The notes beneath the pieces are model-generated. The model saw nothing but the letters and a program-made list of their open reading frames with translations, searched no databases and was not told where the DNA came from. Positions 10,853 to 20,999 of a stretch of 64,000 nucleotides of DNA are shown one piece after another; position 1 is the first letter of the stretch, and every line of letters starts with the position of its first letter. The position numbers and the translations under genes are program-made. Source of the stretch: Elephas maximus indicus (lineage: Eukaryota > Chordata > Mammalia > Proboscidea > Elephantidae); the NCBI RefSeq assembly GCF_024166365.1, contig NC_064826.1, positions 19,988,001 through 20,052,000 of the forward strand, read 5' to 3'.

Positions 10853-13227
10853 AGGACCCACGGCTGAGCCATTGGCCATCGGAGAACTTGAGTGAATTCC
10901 CACATGGTAAAATTCCCACCTGCGTATGAAATGTTCAAGGTTACAGACACCCACCTGTGCGATATCACCAACTCATACACTTTCCATTCCTAGGATGAGA
11001 TAACGAACCTCAGTGGAAACTAAACAAAACTGCTAGATCATATCAAGGACAAATCATATATTATGATTTAGAACATGAAGTGCCACTAGCTCTGGCCTGT
11101 GATAGAAGCCAGATTAACAGACCTAGAGGTTAAAGTCCTTTCTGGGTCTCTGACAAAGAAAAGGGCACAGCATTTATAGTAATTACTCTAGCATCCTGTC
11201 TATCACATTCCATTAGCTTGCTCGTTTGTTTATTTTTATAATGTTTGCCCTGAAACACTGCATTCACTCAGGCCACATCTGTGGAAACTCCCTGTAGATG
11301 GCCCACTCCAGTCTTCACTCTATATTAAAACACAACAGAAGGTCTTTTAATATTCAATTTTGGATTGTCTCTAAAGTGATCCATCTGCATTTGCACTAAA
11401 TTAATATCCCTGTTTCTGTGACTTTCCCCAAAATGAAAATATCTTTCTTTCTGATTATAACAATAAAACTACTTATTATGGAAAGTTGGCATAAAAAAGT
11501 AAGTGTTCTGTTTAATCACCAATAATTCCTCTACCCGAAGAAAACCTTTGGTATATAGCTTTCCAAATGTTTTTCTAAGCAAAGGTCTTTTAGACAATGG
11601 TGATCTTTCCGTATCAATAAATATAGATGAACATTACTCTGACTTTGTTTTTCATCCCCTAAGATAAAAATACATCTACCTATTTTTAGGAAGCACGCTT
11701 TATTGCATTTTAATAATTTGTGCATATTATATTCAGTCTAACAAGAATCAACCACAAACAGCTACAAGGAAATTTTCTTTTGTCCTCTGTTAAATTCTTC
11801 ATCAACATACACTTCAAATCCCTGGGTTAGAATTCACAAATACCTACTTGAATGGCGAAGGTGTATATATATATATATATGTCCCTGGTTTAAGAAATTC
11901 CTGGATTAGTTTTCTCTTGGGAGTGAGGGTGAAGACAGAATCCAAGAGGCAGAGACCGTAATGCTTCCTCATGTCACCAGTACCTATCAATAAACAGTAG
12001 TCAAATTGAAATGAAGGTACTTGGAGACCCAGTAAAAGTTTCTTGGAAAAGATGGGGCTTGAGCTGAGTCTGAGGGCAGGTAGGACTTGCCAAGGCAAAT
12101 GTGAGGAGAGCCTGGATTTCTGGTAGTAAAGAAACATGAGAAAATAAGAGAACTGGGAAAGCACGTGACGTATAGTAGGAGTAAGGAAGAAAATTGCCAC
12201 ACTGGACCACAGACTTGACACTGGCAGTGATGGGAAAGATAGAATAAGAGAAGGTAGGACTCAATGGTAGAGGGCCTCATTATCCAAGCAGAGGAGTTTA
12301 CGCCTGATGAAATGGAGACAAGAGAGTCTCAGAAAGTTTTTGAGCAGGTGAGTGATTGATGAAGGCAGTATTGAGAGTGATAAATCTTGCAGGATTGGTT
12401 GCAGTGGAAAGACAACGTAAGCAGGGAGTCACTTGAGGCTTTTGGAGAAATCCAGATTTAAGAAGACACACCTGGACTAGGTGGTAGCAGAGGGAATATA
12501 TAAGACAGGCTAGCAGTGGTATTTTAGTGGAAGAAAGCCATGTCTGTGTAAGTAACTGGTGCCTGGCTGGGTATAAAAAAAAAAAAGTATAGAAGTTGGG
12601 AAAGGGCGCTTTCTAGTAGGCGTTATAAAAGGGTCAAATAGCCATCTCCATGGCTACCCCTCAACATCTCCCCACTCCATTATCACACTGTGTGAAGTTC
12701 CACTTTAAGAATTTGTTCCAATTATCTCCTCTACAGGTAAGCTTTCAAAGAGGAATTATTGCTGAGAAGTACTTCCCAATGAATTGAATTCACCGCGAGT
12801 GTTAGAAACATGATAGCTCCTTTTTCTTTACGTAAAAGAAAATGAGGATGAGCCTAGAGCTACAGTGAGAGAAAAGAAGATGGAGACAGGGAAGGGCAAA
12901 GAGGTCCAAGAGCTTTGCCACCCTCACTGCCGAGCCTAGTGCAATCCAAAGGGGAGCAACTCCAGGATGATGCCTGAGGTGTGGAAAATACATATTCCCT
13001 GGAATGGATGAAAATAGAGATTTAAAAAATAAATCAAAGTTGGAGGAAGAGAAAGCACAAGCCTTGATAGGAGTCTGTAGCGAAAATTCCAGAAAGCAGT
13101 ATTATTTCTCTGTGACAATATAAACAATTCCATATCCTTTTACCTCCTCAATACTTCTTGAGGAATATTTGCCTCTACTCATTAACTACGGGCCAGGGAT
13201 CATTCTAAAAGCTGGGGAAAAAAAAAT

Positions 13228-13380
13228 TTTTTTTTTACAGCTTTATTAAGGTACACATGACACACAGTATACTGCATATATTAAAAATATTCAACTTGAT
13301 AAGTTTGGGCGTATGTATACACCTATGAAGCCACTGCCACAATCAACATCAGGAATATAGCCATTACTCCAATAAAATCT
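13228..13380. repeat. Old L1 3' UTR fragment
   Basis: CAGCTTTATTAAGGTACAC, TTCAACTTGATAAGTTTGGG and ATGTATACACCTATGAAGCC follow the order seen in ancient mammalian L1M 3' regions. Confidence 0.6.
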
Positions 13381-13424
13381 GTTTTTGAGAATCACTGAGA
13401 AAATCTCCAGCTAGAAAGTGATCA

Positions 13425-13560
13425 CTGAAGCCTCTTGTTTTACATTTGAGGAAATGAGGCCTGAGAGGAAGTGACTTCAGGAAGCCCCAGGGCTAGTCAG
13501 GGGTGGAATGGGCACTAGATGCTCGTGCTCAGACCCTGCTTCATTACACTATTCTGACAC
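13425..13560. repeat. MIR element
   Basis: TTGAGGAAATGAGGCCTGAG followed by a GTGACTT and CCAGGGCTAGTCAGG order, typical of MIR. Confidence 0.6.
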
Positions 13561-13722
13561 TCCTAACTGCCCAATTATCCAAGGTAATTCTATTCTGCTC
13601 TAGGAAAAGACCATTTTAGACCAAATACTTCTTTATCAGGCTACCCCCGGGAAAGCTGTAATTCAGAAAGAGAAAGATAATAGCTCTTTTTAGAAAAGTG
13701 CTCCAATGGCATGTTACTCCCT

Positions 13723-14449
13723 GTGATGGCTAATGTCATGTGTCAACTTGGGCAGGCCATGATTCCCAGTATTGTGTGGTTGTCCTCCATTTTGTGCTCT
13801 GATAGAATTTTCCTCCATTTTGTGTTATTATGTAATCATTCTCCATTTTATGTGTTGTAAACCCTAACTTCTATATGTTAATGAGGCAGGATTAGTGTCA
13901 GGTGTATATTCAGTCACAACTTTACAAGAGGCTCGATTCTCGTCACGGTCTTATTCAAGTCACACCCTTACTCAAGTTACATCCTTACTCAAGTCATACC
14001 CTTACTCTGATGAATGGGGATGTTCCTTGGGGGTGTGGCTTGTACCCAACATATATAAGGCTGCTCTGGCAAGGTTCTCCCTTGCTCTAAATCCCATATC
14101 CAGCTTGTCGTCATCTGACTTCCACTTCTTGGGACTTGAGCCTGTCATCTGACCTGCCGAGTCTGGGATTCACCAGCTTCTGCAGCCCCGTGAGCCAACA
14201 GCCTACTGTCCGGCCTGCCAGCTGTGGGTTCATCAGCCCTTGCAACCATGTGAGTTAAGAGAAGCCTCCAACCTGACACCTGACCCATGGATTTGGGACT
14301 TGCCAGCCTTCACAACCACATAAGCCATTTCCTTTAGATAAACTCTCTCTGTGTCCCTGTCTCTTTCTCTGTCTGTCTCTCTCTCTCTATATATACATAT
14401 ACTTCACTGGTTTTGCTTCTCTAAAGAACCCAGGCTAAGACACCCCCTA
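13723..14449 (+). repeat. Dispersed repeat with TG...CA ends (LTR-like), family not named
   Basis: About 0.73 kb, starting TGTGATGGCTAATG and ending CCCAGGCTAAGACA, with an internal TATATAAGG and a (TC)n/(TA)n stretch near 14370-14400. A second copy lies reversed at 58828-59381 with the same ends and the same internal simple repeat. The TG...CA ends and TATA-like motif suggest a solo-LTR-like fossil, but a DNA-element origin is not excluded. It has no coding content. Confidence 0.5.
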
Positions 14450-14879
14450 TGAAGAACATGGTGGACACACTTCTCACTTTTGCTCTTTAACCCCAGAAAG
14501 TGAGATAGCCTAATAGGGAGAGTAGGACACTATACGGAACCATCAAGAAACAGCTAAGAAGTAAATCTTTTAGGAGTATTATTGAACTCCAAAGCATTGT
14601 AAAAACCAAAACTCTGAATGCCTTTGCCTACAGAAATACTGTTTTTCATAGTAAAATAAGTTTTTCAGCACTATTTATAAGCTGCCAATAATATATTTCA
14701 GCACATTATAGATTAAATAAACTTCTGCACCCTGACTGGGAAACACACAAAATCGTTGTTTCTGTGGGAAAACAAAAAAAAAAAAGTGCTCCAAATTTCA
14801 ATCAAGGAAGCTTTAAACAAAATTTGTGCATCATAGGAAGATAAAGATTGTATTAGGGTTGCTTGCTTCTCCACTGCAC

Positions 14880-15230
14880 AGGAACAAGACACCTTTAAAA
14901 CCTTATGGGACCCCCGAAGTCTTCTTAAAACCAAACAGTAGTATAGCTTAACTAGTAAAGAATGTCTGCCTGGAGCATTGTGCTCTTTCAAGACCTATTT
15001 ATATGGGACCAAATTGATGACAGCAACTCGAAAGATTAGATAGGAAATTTAGGGGGCAGTGAGTTTATGTTAATGGAGGAAGAACAACTCAGAAAAGGAG
15101 GGTGAGAATGGTTGCACAAATCAAAGAATGTAATCAATGTCACTGAACTGTACATGTAGAAACTGTTGAATTTGTGTATGTTTTGCTGCATATATTCTCA
15201 ACAACAACAACAACAAAACCTTACAGGAGT
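14880..15230 (+). repeat. 3' end of an afrotherian-type L1 (older subfamily)
   Basis: Parallel to 120-455: AAGTCTTCTTAAAACC, TAGCTTAACTAGTAAAGAA, GGAAATTTAGGGGGCAG, then CACTGAACTGTACATGTAG and a CAACAACAAC tail. Confidence 0.55.
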
Positions 15231-15237
15231 TTTTTAT

Positions 15238-15412
15238 TTTGACAAATGTTGCATGATTATAGATTATATAAAAGGTTAACATTGGGGGAACTTGAGTGAA
15301 AAATATATAGGAGCTCTCCGTACTATCCTAGCAACTTTTCTGTAAATCTAAAATTATTCCAAAAATTTCTCCGAAGTTAAAAGGTTTGTTTTAAAAAATA
15401 AAGCCTTATGGG
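15238..15412 (+). repeat. Old L1 3' end fragment
   Basis: GTACTATCCTAGCAACTTTT followed by CTGTAAATCTAAAATTATTC is characteristic of L1 3' ends. Confidence 0.65.
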
Positions 15413-15444
15413 AAGTCACATGCAAAAACAATTAAGAGGCAAAC

Positions 15445-15660
15445 AACGTACTACCACCAGTTCCCTTCAAGTCAATCCCAACTCATGGCGACCCCATTTG
15501 TGTCAGGGTGGAACTGTGTTCCATAGAGTTTTTAATGGCTGATTTTTATAAAGTAGATCACTGGGCATTTCTTCCAAGGCACCTCTGGGTGGACTCAAAA
15601 CTCCAAGCTACCCATTAACAGCGGGGTGAGAACTGTTTTCACTACCCAAGGACTCCTAAA
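15445..15660 (-). repeat. AfroSINE variant
   Basis: CTTCAAGTCAATCCCAACTC, a long middle (GTAGATCACTGGGC), then CACTACCCAAGGACTCC. Confidence 0.8.
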
Positions 15661-15825
15661 CGATGCACAGGGGGAAATATTTGCAGCATATACTATGAAA
15701 AGTTAGCATCCTTACCAGATTGCGAGCACTTACAAAACTCTAAAGAAAAAGACAAACATCCCAAGAGGAAATGAGCAATGATAGAAATGGGCAGGCCTCT
15801 CTCACATATAAACATACACACATGT

Positions 15826-16033
15826 TTGTTGTTGATAGGTGCCATGGAGTCAATTTCGACTCATAGTGACCCCATGTGACAGAGTTGAACTACACCAAGG
15901 GTTTTCTTGACTGTAATCTTTTTGGGAGCAGGTCACCTAGACTTTCTCCTGCAGAGTCACTGGGTGGGTTCTAGCTGTCAACCTTTCCATTAGCAGCCGA
16001 GAGTTTAACCATTCCACCACCAGGACTCCCTGG
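15826..16033 (-). repeat. AfroSINE, long variant
   Basis: GTCAATTTCGACTCATAGTG, CTGTAATCTTTTTGGGAGC and TTTAACCATTCCACCACCAG in order. Confidence 0.88.
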
Positions 16034-16040
16034 GGCTCTT

Positions 16041-16202
16041 TAAACCAGACCTGTTGCCGTTGAGTCAATTCCAACTCATAGCAACCTATGAGACAGGGTA
16101 GAACTGCCCCATAGGGTTTCCAAGGAGCAGCTGGTGGATTCCAACTCCCAGCCTTTTGGCTAGCAGCCATAGCTCTTAACCACTGCGCCACCAGGGCTCC
16201 CC
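16041..16202 (-). repeat. AfroSINE
   Basis: Next to the previous copy in the same orientation: GTTGAGTCAATTCCAACTC to CACTGCGCCACCAGGGCTCC. Confidence 0.92.
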
Positions 16203-16538
16203 CAAATATTTACGTATATAAAATATTCAACATCTGTAGTAATCAAAGAAAAGCTTTTTTTTTTTTTTTTTAATGAGATGCCATTTTTTCACCGATCAGA
16301 TTAGCAAGATTGTTGGGTTTTTTGGTTGTGGTAGGTTTTGTTTGTCTGCGGTATTACTGAGAGTTGGTGAGGGTTTGGGAAAGTGGGCATTGCAGGAAGA
16401 GCGGACCTCGTTACAGCCCTCCCACTGACAGATTTGGCAATTCAAATCCAGAAACATACAGACACGGACCTCTGGCCCTACTATTCCACTTCCAGGAATT
16501 TATTTTAAGGAAATTATCATGTATTTACACAAAGATTA

Positions 16539-16737
16539 AGGAGCTCTAGTGACTCAGTGGTTAAGTGTTCAGCTGCTAATCGAAAAGTCAGTGGTTTGAA
16601 CCCCCACAGCCACTCTGTGGGAAAAGAGACCTGGCAATCTGCTCCCGTACCTGTAAGGATTTCAGCCGAGGAAAACCTATGGAGCAGCTTTACTCTGCCC
16701 TATAACATTTGAGTCAAAATCAACTTGATGGGAAAAT
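16539..16737 (+). repeat. AfroSINE, long variant, inside an old LINE
   Basis: Starts GGAGCTCTAGTGACTCAG. ACACAAAGATT occurs on both sides (before about 16538 and at about 16745-16755), a target duplication. Confidence 0.88.
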
Positions 16738-17110
16738 GATTTATACACAAAGATTTCCCTAGTATTTATTGCAGCATGGTTTAAAATTGTGAAAAAAGAA
16801 AAATCCTGGTGCCTTATAACCAATGGTTGGTAAATCAAGCAGAACAAATTCACACAGCCAAGGATGAGGTGACCATAAAAATGACGCTGTGTAAGAATAC
16901 CAAGACTACTGAAAGCCCCGGGAAGATGTGCACGGTTAGGCAGTTTCGGGGAAAAAGTTTCCTGTGAAACAAAATATGCATTCAAAGTGATGATTAGATG
17001 GCAAGGGGATACGCTAAAGAGCTAGCCCGGAGATCTGGCTGCACAAACCGCCCAAACCTCTGAGTGGTTAATAGTAATTTTAGTTTTCTTCTTTTGGCTT
17101 ACAATTTAAA

Positions 17111-17350
17111 AGGGAGGGAGGCAGGAAAGGACAGAGGAAGAAAGGATGGAAGGAAGGGAGGAAGGGAGGAAGGGAGGGAGGGAGGGAGGGAGGGAAGGAG
17201 GGAAGGAAGGATGGAAGGAAGGGAGGAAGGGAGGAAGGGAGGAAGGGAGGGAAGGAGGGAAGGAAGGGAGGAAGGGAGGAAGGGAGGAAGGAGGGAAGGA
17301 GGGAAAGAGGGAAGGACGGAGGGAGGGAGGGAGGGAGGGAGAAAAGAAAA
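17111..17350 (+). repeat. Polypurine (GGGA/GGAA)n low-complexity tract
   Basis: About 240 bases with essentially only A and G on the plus strand (one C near 17121, another at about 17316, a few T), in GGGA, GGAA and GGAGG units. It creates artificial long open frames on both strands. Such mirror-like purine tracts can form triplex or G-quadruplex structures. Confidence 0.95.
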
Positions 17351-17508
17351 GATCAAATATCCCTTTGAGGTGGAATGGGGAACCATATATTCTTTCCTTG
17401 TACATTGATCCCAACTTGGTTTGGCTTTCCCTCTTGATGCTGTGATTTCTAGCCTGGCTTTCCTTTTGGCCTGTGAGCTTCTGACTTGGGTTCACCCTAA
17501 AACTCTAC

Positions 17509-17650
17509 TGGAAACCCTGGTGGTGCAGCTGTTAAATCCACCAGGAACTCTTTGAAAACTGTATGGGGCAGTTCTACTCTGGTCTGGTCACTATGAGTCA
17601 GAATCGACTCGAAGGGAAAGGGTTTGGTTTTGTTTTGTTTTTTAAAGACT
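17509..17650 (+). repeat. AfroSINE with internal deletion
   Basis: The head GGAAACCCTGGTGGTGCAG runs into TTAAATCCACCAGGAACTC without the anticodon-arm region. The tail is GGTTTGGTTTTGTTTTG. Confidence 0.85.
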
Positions 17651-18176
17651 CCATTTTTTTTTTTTTTTTTTTTAATAAAAATAATTTTCCCACCTAACTC
17701 AGAACTGCGGAGCGTGTGCACCCATCCTTTGGGGCTCCCCGGAGATCACCACCCTGGCAGCTCTCTGTTGCTCCCTCCTGCCACAAGCAGACAACCACTG
17801 GGTCAATCCACCTGGAACCAGTTTACACTGGGCTATCACACCTTGCCATTCCAATGACAGCCTTTGCAAAAATGGCTCCTGTTAACAAATTGCTTGGGTC
17901 AAAAGTCTCTTACACTCATTCTTTTTTATATTAAGTCAGTTAGAAAGAACAAACTGACTTCACAAATCATTTGCTTTTTGCAACAGCGAGCTCAAAAGAC
18001 CTCCAAGTATGACAATTATTTCTCCTGCCTCAGAAGCAGGTAAATAGGGCTACCCAACACCATGTTATGAAGATTTGTCTTCTTATCCTTCCTTTCTGCA
18101 TCAGTTTTCCATTCATGATATCCCCAGCCTGGGATCCATGAGTGTATTCTTCATTTTTGACACCTACTATGTAACC

Positions 18177-18344
18177 AGAAACCCTGGTAGTGTAGTGGTT
18201 AAGTGTTTGGCTGCTAACCAAAAGGTCAACAGTTCAAATCCACCAAGTGCACCTTGGAAACCCTATGGGGTAGTTCTACCCTGTCCTATAGGGTCACTGT
18301 GAGTTGGAATCAACTCGACGGCAATGGGTTCAGTTTTTTTGGTG
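18177..18344 (+). repeat. AfroSINE, first of array
   Basis: AGAAACCCTGGTAGTGTAG head and CGACGGCAATGGGTTCAG tail. Confidence 0.92.
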
Positions 18345-18356
18345 TACTATGTGACC

Positions 18357-18555
18357 GAACCCACTGCTGTCAAGTCAATTCCAACTCAACGACCCTATAG
18401 GACAGAGTAGAACTGCCCCATAGAGTTTCCAAGGCTGTGATCTTTACAGAAGCAGACTGCCACAGCTTTCTTCCATGGAGCAGCTGGTGGGTTCAAATCA
18501 ATGACCTTTTGGTTAGCACCTGAGCACGTAACCATTGCATCATCAGGGCTCCTTT
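18357..18555 (-). repeat. AfroSINE, long variant, second of array
   Basis: CTGTCAAGTCAATTCCAACTC to TGCATCATCAGGGCTCC, including a GTGATCTTTACAGAAGCAGA insert region. Confidence 0.92.
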
Positions 18556-18567
18556 TACTATATGACC

Positions 18568-18738
18568 CAAAACCAAAAACCAACCCCAGTGCTGCCAAGT
18601 CAATTCCGACTCATAGCGACCCTAGAGGACAGAGTAGAACTCCCCCATAGAGTTTCCAAGGAGCACCTGGCAGATTCGAACTGCCGACCGTTTTGGTTAG
18701 CAGCCATAGCACTTAACCACTACGCCACCAGGGTTTCC
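18568..18738 (-). repeat. AfroSINE, third of array
   Basis: Clean copy: GTCAATTCCGACTCATAGCG to CTACGCCACCAGGGTTTCC. Confidence 0.94.
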
Positions 18739-18814
18739 TACTATATGACTATGACAGGCACTGTTAATTCATAGGGATACGAACATGAATAAGACAGATT
18801 TTATCTGTCAAGAG

Positions 18815-18995
18815 CTGAATGTCTAGACCAGCACTGTCCCGTAGAATTTTCTGGAAATGTTTTGTAACTGCATTGTCTAATACTATAGCCACTAGTCATG
18901 TGTAGGTATTGCGCACTTGAAATGTGACTACTGTGACTAGGGAAATGAATTTTTTACTTTATCTAATTTTAATTATTTTTCATTTAAAAACCAAT
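18815..18995 (+). repeat. Old mammal-wide dispersed repeat fragment
   Basis: GCACTGTCCCGTAG, CATTGTCTAATACTATAGCC, GCACTTGAAATGTGAC and ATTTTAATTATTTTTCATTT match a widespread eutherian repeat that I do not name. A related stretch lies at 27690-28130. Confidence 0.55.
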
Positions 18996-19014
18996 GGGGC
19001 ATTGAATTTATGTT

Positions 19015-19195
19015 AATGTTGTTACTGTCAGTTGCCTTTGTGTCAATTCATAGTGACCCCATGTGACAAAATAGAACTGCCCCATAGGGTTTTCTTGGCT
19101 GTAAACTTTAAAGAAGCAGATTGCCAGCTCTTTCTCCCACAGAGCTGCTAGATGGATTCAAACTGTCAAACTTTCAGTTACAAGTCATGCTCTTA
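19015..19195 (-). repeat. AfroSINE, tail-side part, split by L1 insertion
   Basis: Reverse-strand SINE from CCTTTGTGTCAATTC to TACAAGTCATGCTCTTA, where it stops. The remaining head resumes at 25712-25755 (CTTAACTATTTGCGCCACCC). Confidence 0.88.
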
Positions 19196-20988
19196 GACAC
19201 TAGGGGGATGATTCTCAGCCCCCTGCCTTGTTCAGAGCGTGACCCCCTGCAGCAACCAGAAACCGGTACCTATACAAATCACCCTTGCCTCTCTAAGACG
19301 GTAGGACAGAACATGTACCACACACTTGATAATCAGTTACCTGGACACCTGAACTAAATTCATACAAGAAAAGTGAATGGACTCCTAGACTGATATACCT
19401 GATAACAGCTCTAGCCATCTGGGGACAGGATGTCAGAGCTCCAAAGGTAAAAATAATCAAGCTAGCTCACTCAAGCAACCCATTTGGGCATATCAAAACA
19501 AAACAAAGCAAGAAGCTGTGATACAGTAAGCAAACACAAAATAAACCAATACAATAACTTATAGATGGCTCAGAGACAACAGTCAATATCAAGTCACATA
19601 AAGAAACAGACCATGATCACCTCAACAAGCTTTCAAAACAAAGAATCAAGGGATCCTCTAGATGAAAGTGCCTTCCTGGAGTTACCGGAAACAGATTACA
19701 AAAGATTAATATACAGAACCCTTCAAGACATCAGGAAGCAAATGAGGCAATACGTAGAACAAGCCAAGGAACACATAGATTAAGCAGTTGAAAAAATTAA
19801 AAAGGTTATTCAGGAACATAATGAAAAATTTAATAAGCTGGAAAAATCCATAGACGGCAACCAGAAATTCAGAAGATTAACAAAAAAATTAAAGAAGTAG
19901 ACAACTCAATAGAAAGAGGACCAGAATTGAGCAAGTGGAAGGCAGAATTTGTGAACTTGAAGATAAATCACTTGGTACCAATATATTTGAAGAAAAATCA
20001 GATAAAAGAATTAAAAAAAACGAAGAAACCTTAAGAATCATGTGGGACTCTATCAAGAGAAATAACCTACGAGTGATTGGAGTACCAGAGCAGAAAAGGA
20101 TAACAGAAAATACAGAGAGAATTGTTGAAGATTTGTTGGCAGAAAACTTCCCTGATATCACAAAAGATGAGAAGATATCTATCCAAGATGCCCATCGAAC
20201 TCCACACAAGGTAGATGTTAAAAGAAAGTCACCAAGACACATTATAATCAAACTTGCCAAAACCAAAGATGAAGAGAGAATTTTAAGAGCAGCTAGGGAT
20301 AAACAAAAAGTCATCTACAAAGGAGAGTCAATAAGAATAAGCTTGGACCACTCAGCAGAAACTGTGCAGGCAAGAAGGCAATGGGATGACTTATATAAAA
20401 AATTGAAGGAAAAAAATTGCCAACTGAGAATCATATATCCAGCAAAACTGCCTCTCAAATATGAAGGTGAAATTAGGACATTTCCAGATAAACAGAAGTT
20501 TAGGGAATTCGTAAAAACCAAACCAAAACTACCAGAAATACTAAAGGGAGTCCTTTGGTTAGAAAATCAATAATATCAGGTATCAACCCAAGACTAGAAC
20601 ACTGGGCAGAGCAATCAGATATCAACCCAGACAGGGAAATCATAAAAATAAATCAAGATTTAAAAAAATGCTCAAAACAGGGAAGCAACAATGTTATAAT
20701 GTAAAAGAAGACAACATGAAAACAATGAAGAGGGACTAAGAAATGTAGTCATAGATCTTTCATATGGAGAGGAAGACAAGGCAATACAAAGAAATAAAAG
20801 TTAAATTTAAATTTAGAAAAATAGGGGTAAATAATAAGGTGTCCATGAAGGAGACAAACTATCCTACACATCAAAATAAAATACAAGGAAAAAAAATAGA
20901 GACTCAGGAGAAACAAAATCAACAACAACGAATATGAGGAAAAGACAATATATAAAGATAATCTACTCACCATAAAAAATCAAGTGGG
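19196..20988 (+). mobile_element. Outer L1: 5' UTR remnant, ORF1 and inter-ORF spacer
   Basis: About 370 bases of 5' UTR-like sequence, then ORF1 (19565-20573, broken) and an A-rich spacer up to the inner insertion. The element continues at 25427 with the start of ORF2. It is afrotherian in age or younger because it sits inside an AfroSINE. Confidence 0.85.
19565..20573 (+). pseudogene. L1 ORF1 (RNA-binding protein), disrupted
   Basis: ORF1p is the trimeric RNA chaperone of L1 particles. The N-terminal part starts MAQRQQSISSHIKKQ (19565) and stops at 19783. A second open stretch (19935-20573, 212 residues) carries the RRM and C-terminal domain, with RIVEDLLAENFPDI, DAHRTPHKVD (RTPHK replaces the usual REP-type motif), SPRHIIIKLA and AKLPLKYEGEIRTFPDKQKF. 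The coiled-coil region between them has at least one stop and a frame change, so no full-length protein is made. Confidence 0.88.
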
Positions 20989-20999
20989 TTAAGGAGGGA

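Larger units (their letters stand above)
10860..13720. other. Region upstream of CPA2, no gene recognised
   Basis: Contains a short (TA)n run near 11861-11880, an unassigned old dispersed-repeat-like stretch (about 12000-12560), an old L1 3' UTR piece (13228-13380) and a MIR (13425-13560). Short open frames on both strands show no protein resemblance. Confidence 0.5.
15660..17060 (+). repeat. Old LINE (L1M/HAL1-like) fragment interrupted by SINEs
   Basis: Pieces at 15660-15820, 16205-16538 and 16741-17030 read as one old LINE. CCACTTCCAGGAATTTATTT lies before, and TATTTATTGCAGCATGG after, the SINE at 16539-16737. No intact frame remains. Confidence 0.5.
18165..18750. repeat. Serial insertion array: 3 SINEs sharing target site TACTATRTRACC
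   Basis: Four copies of a 12-bp sequence separate three AfroSINEs: TACTATGTAACC (18165-18176), TACTATGTGACC (18345-18356), TACTATATGACC (18556-18567) and TACTATATGACT (18739-18750). SINE orientations are +, -, -. This repeats the logic of the AGGACACCTT array. Confidence 0.85.

Noticed and set aside
11844-12280. Three overlapping minus-strand frames near 90-125 residues
   Set aside because: Low-complexity Leu/Ser/Phe content, no motif, and they lie in repeat-like sequence.
17064-17495. Overlapping open frames of 95-129 residues on both strands
   Set aside because: They are produced by the A/G-only tract and translate to Glu/Gly/Arg or Pro/Ser/Leu runs.
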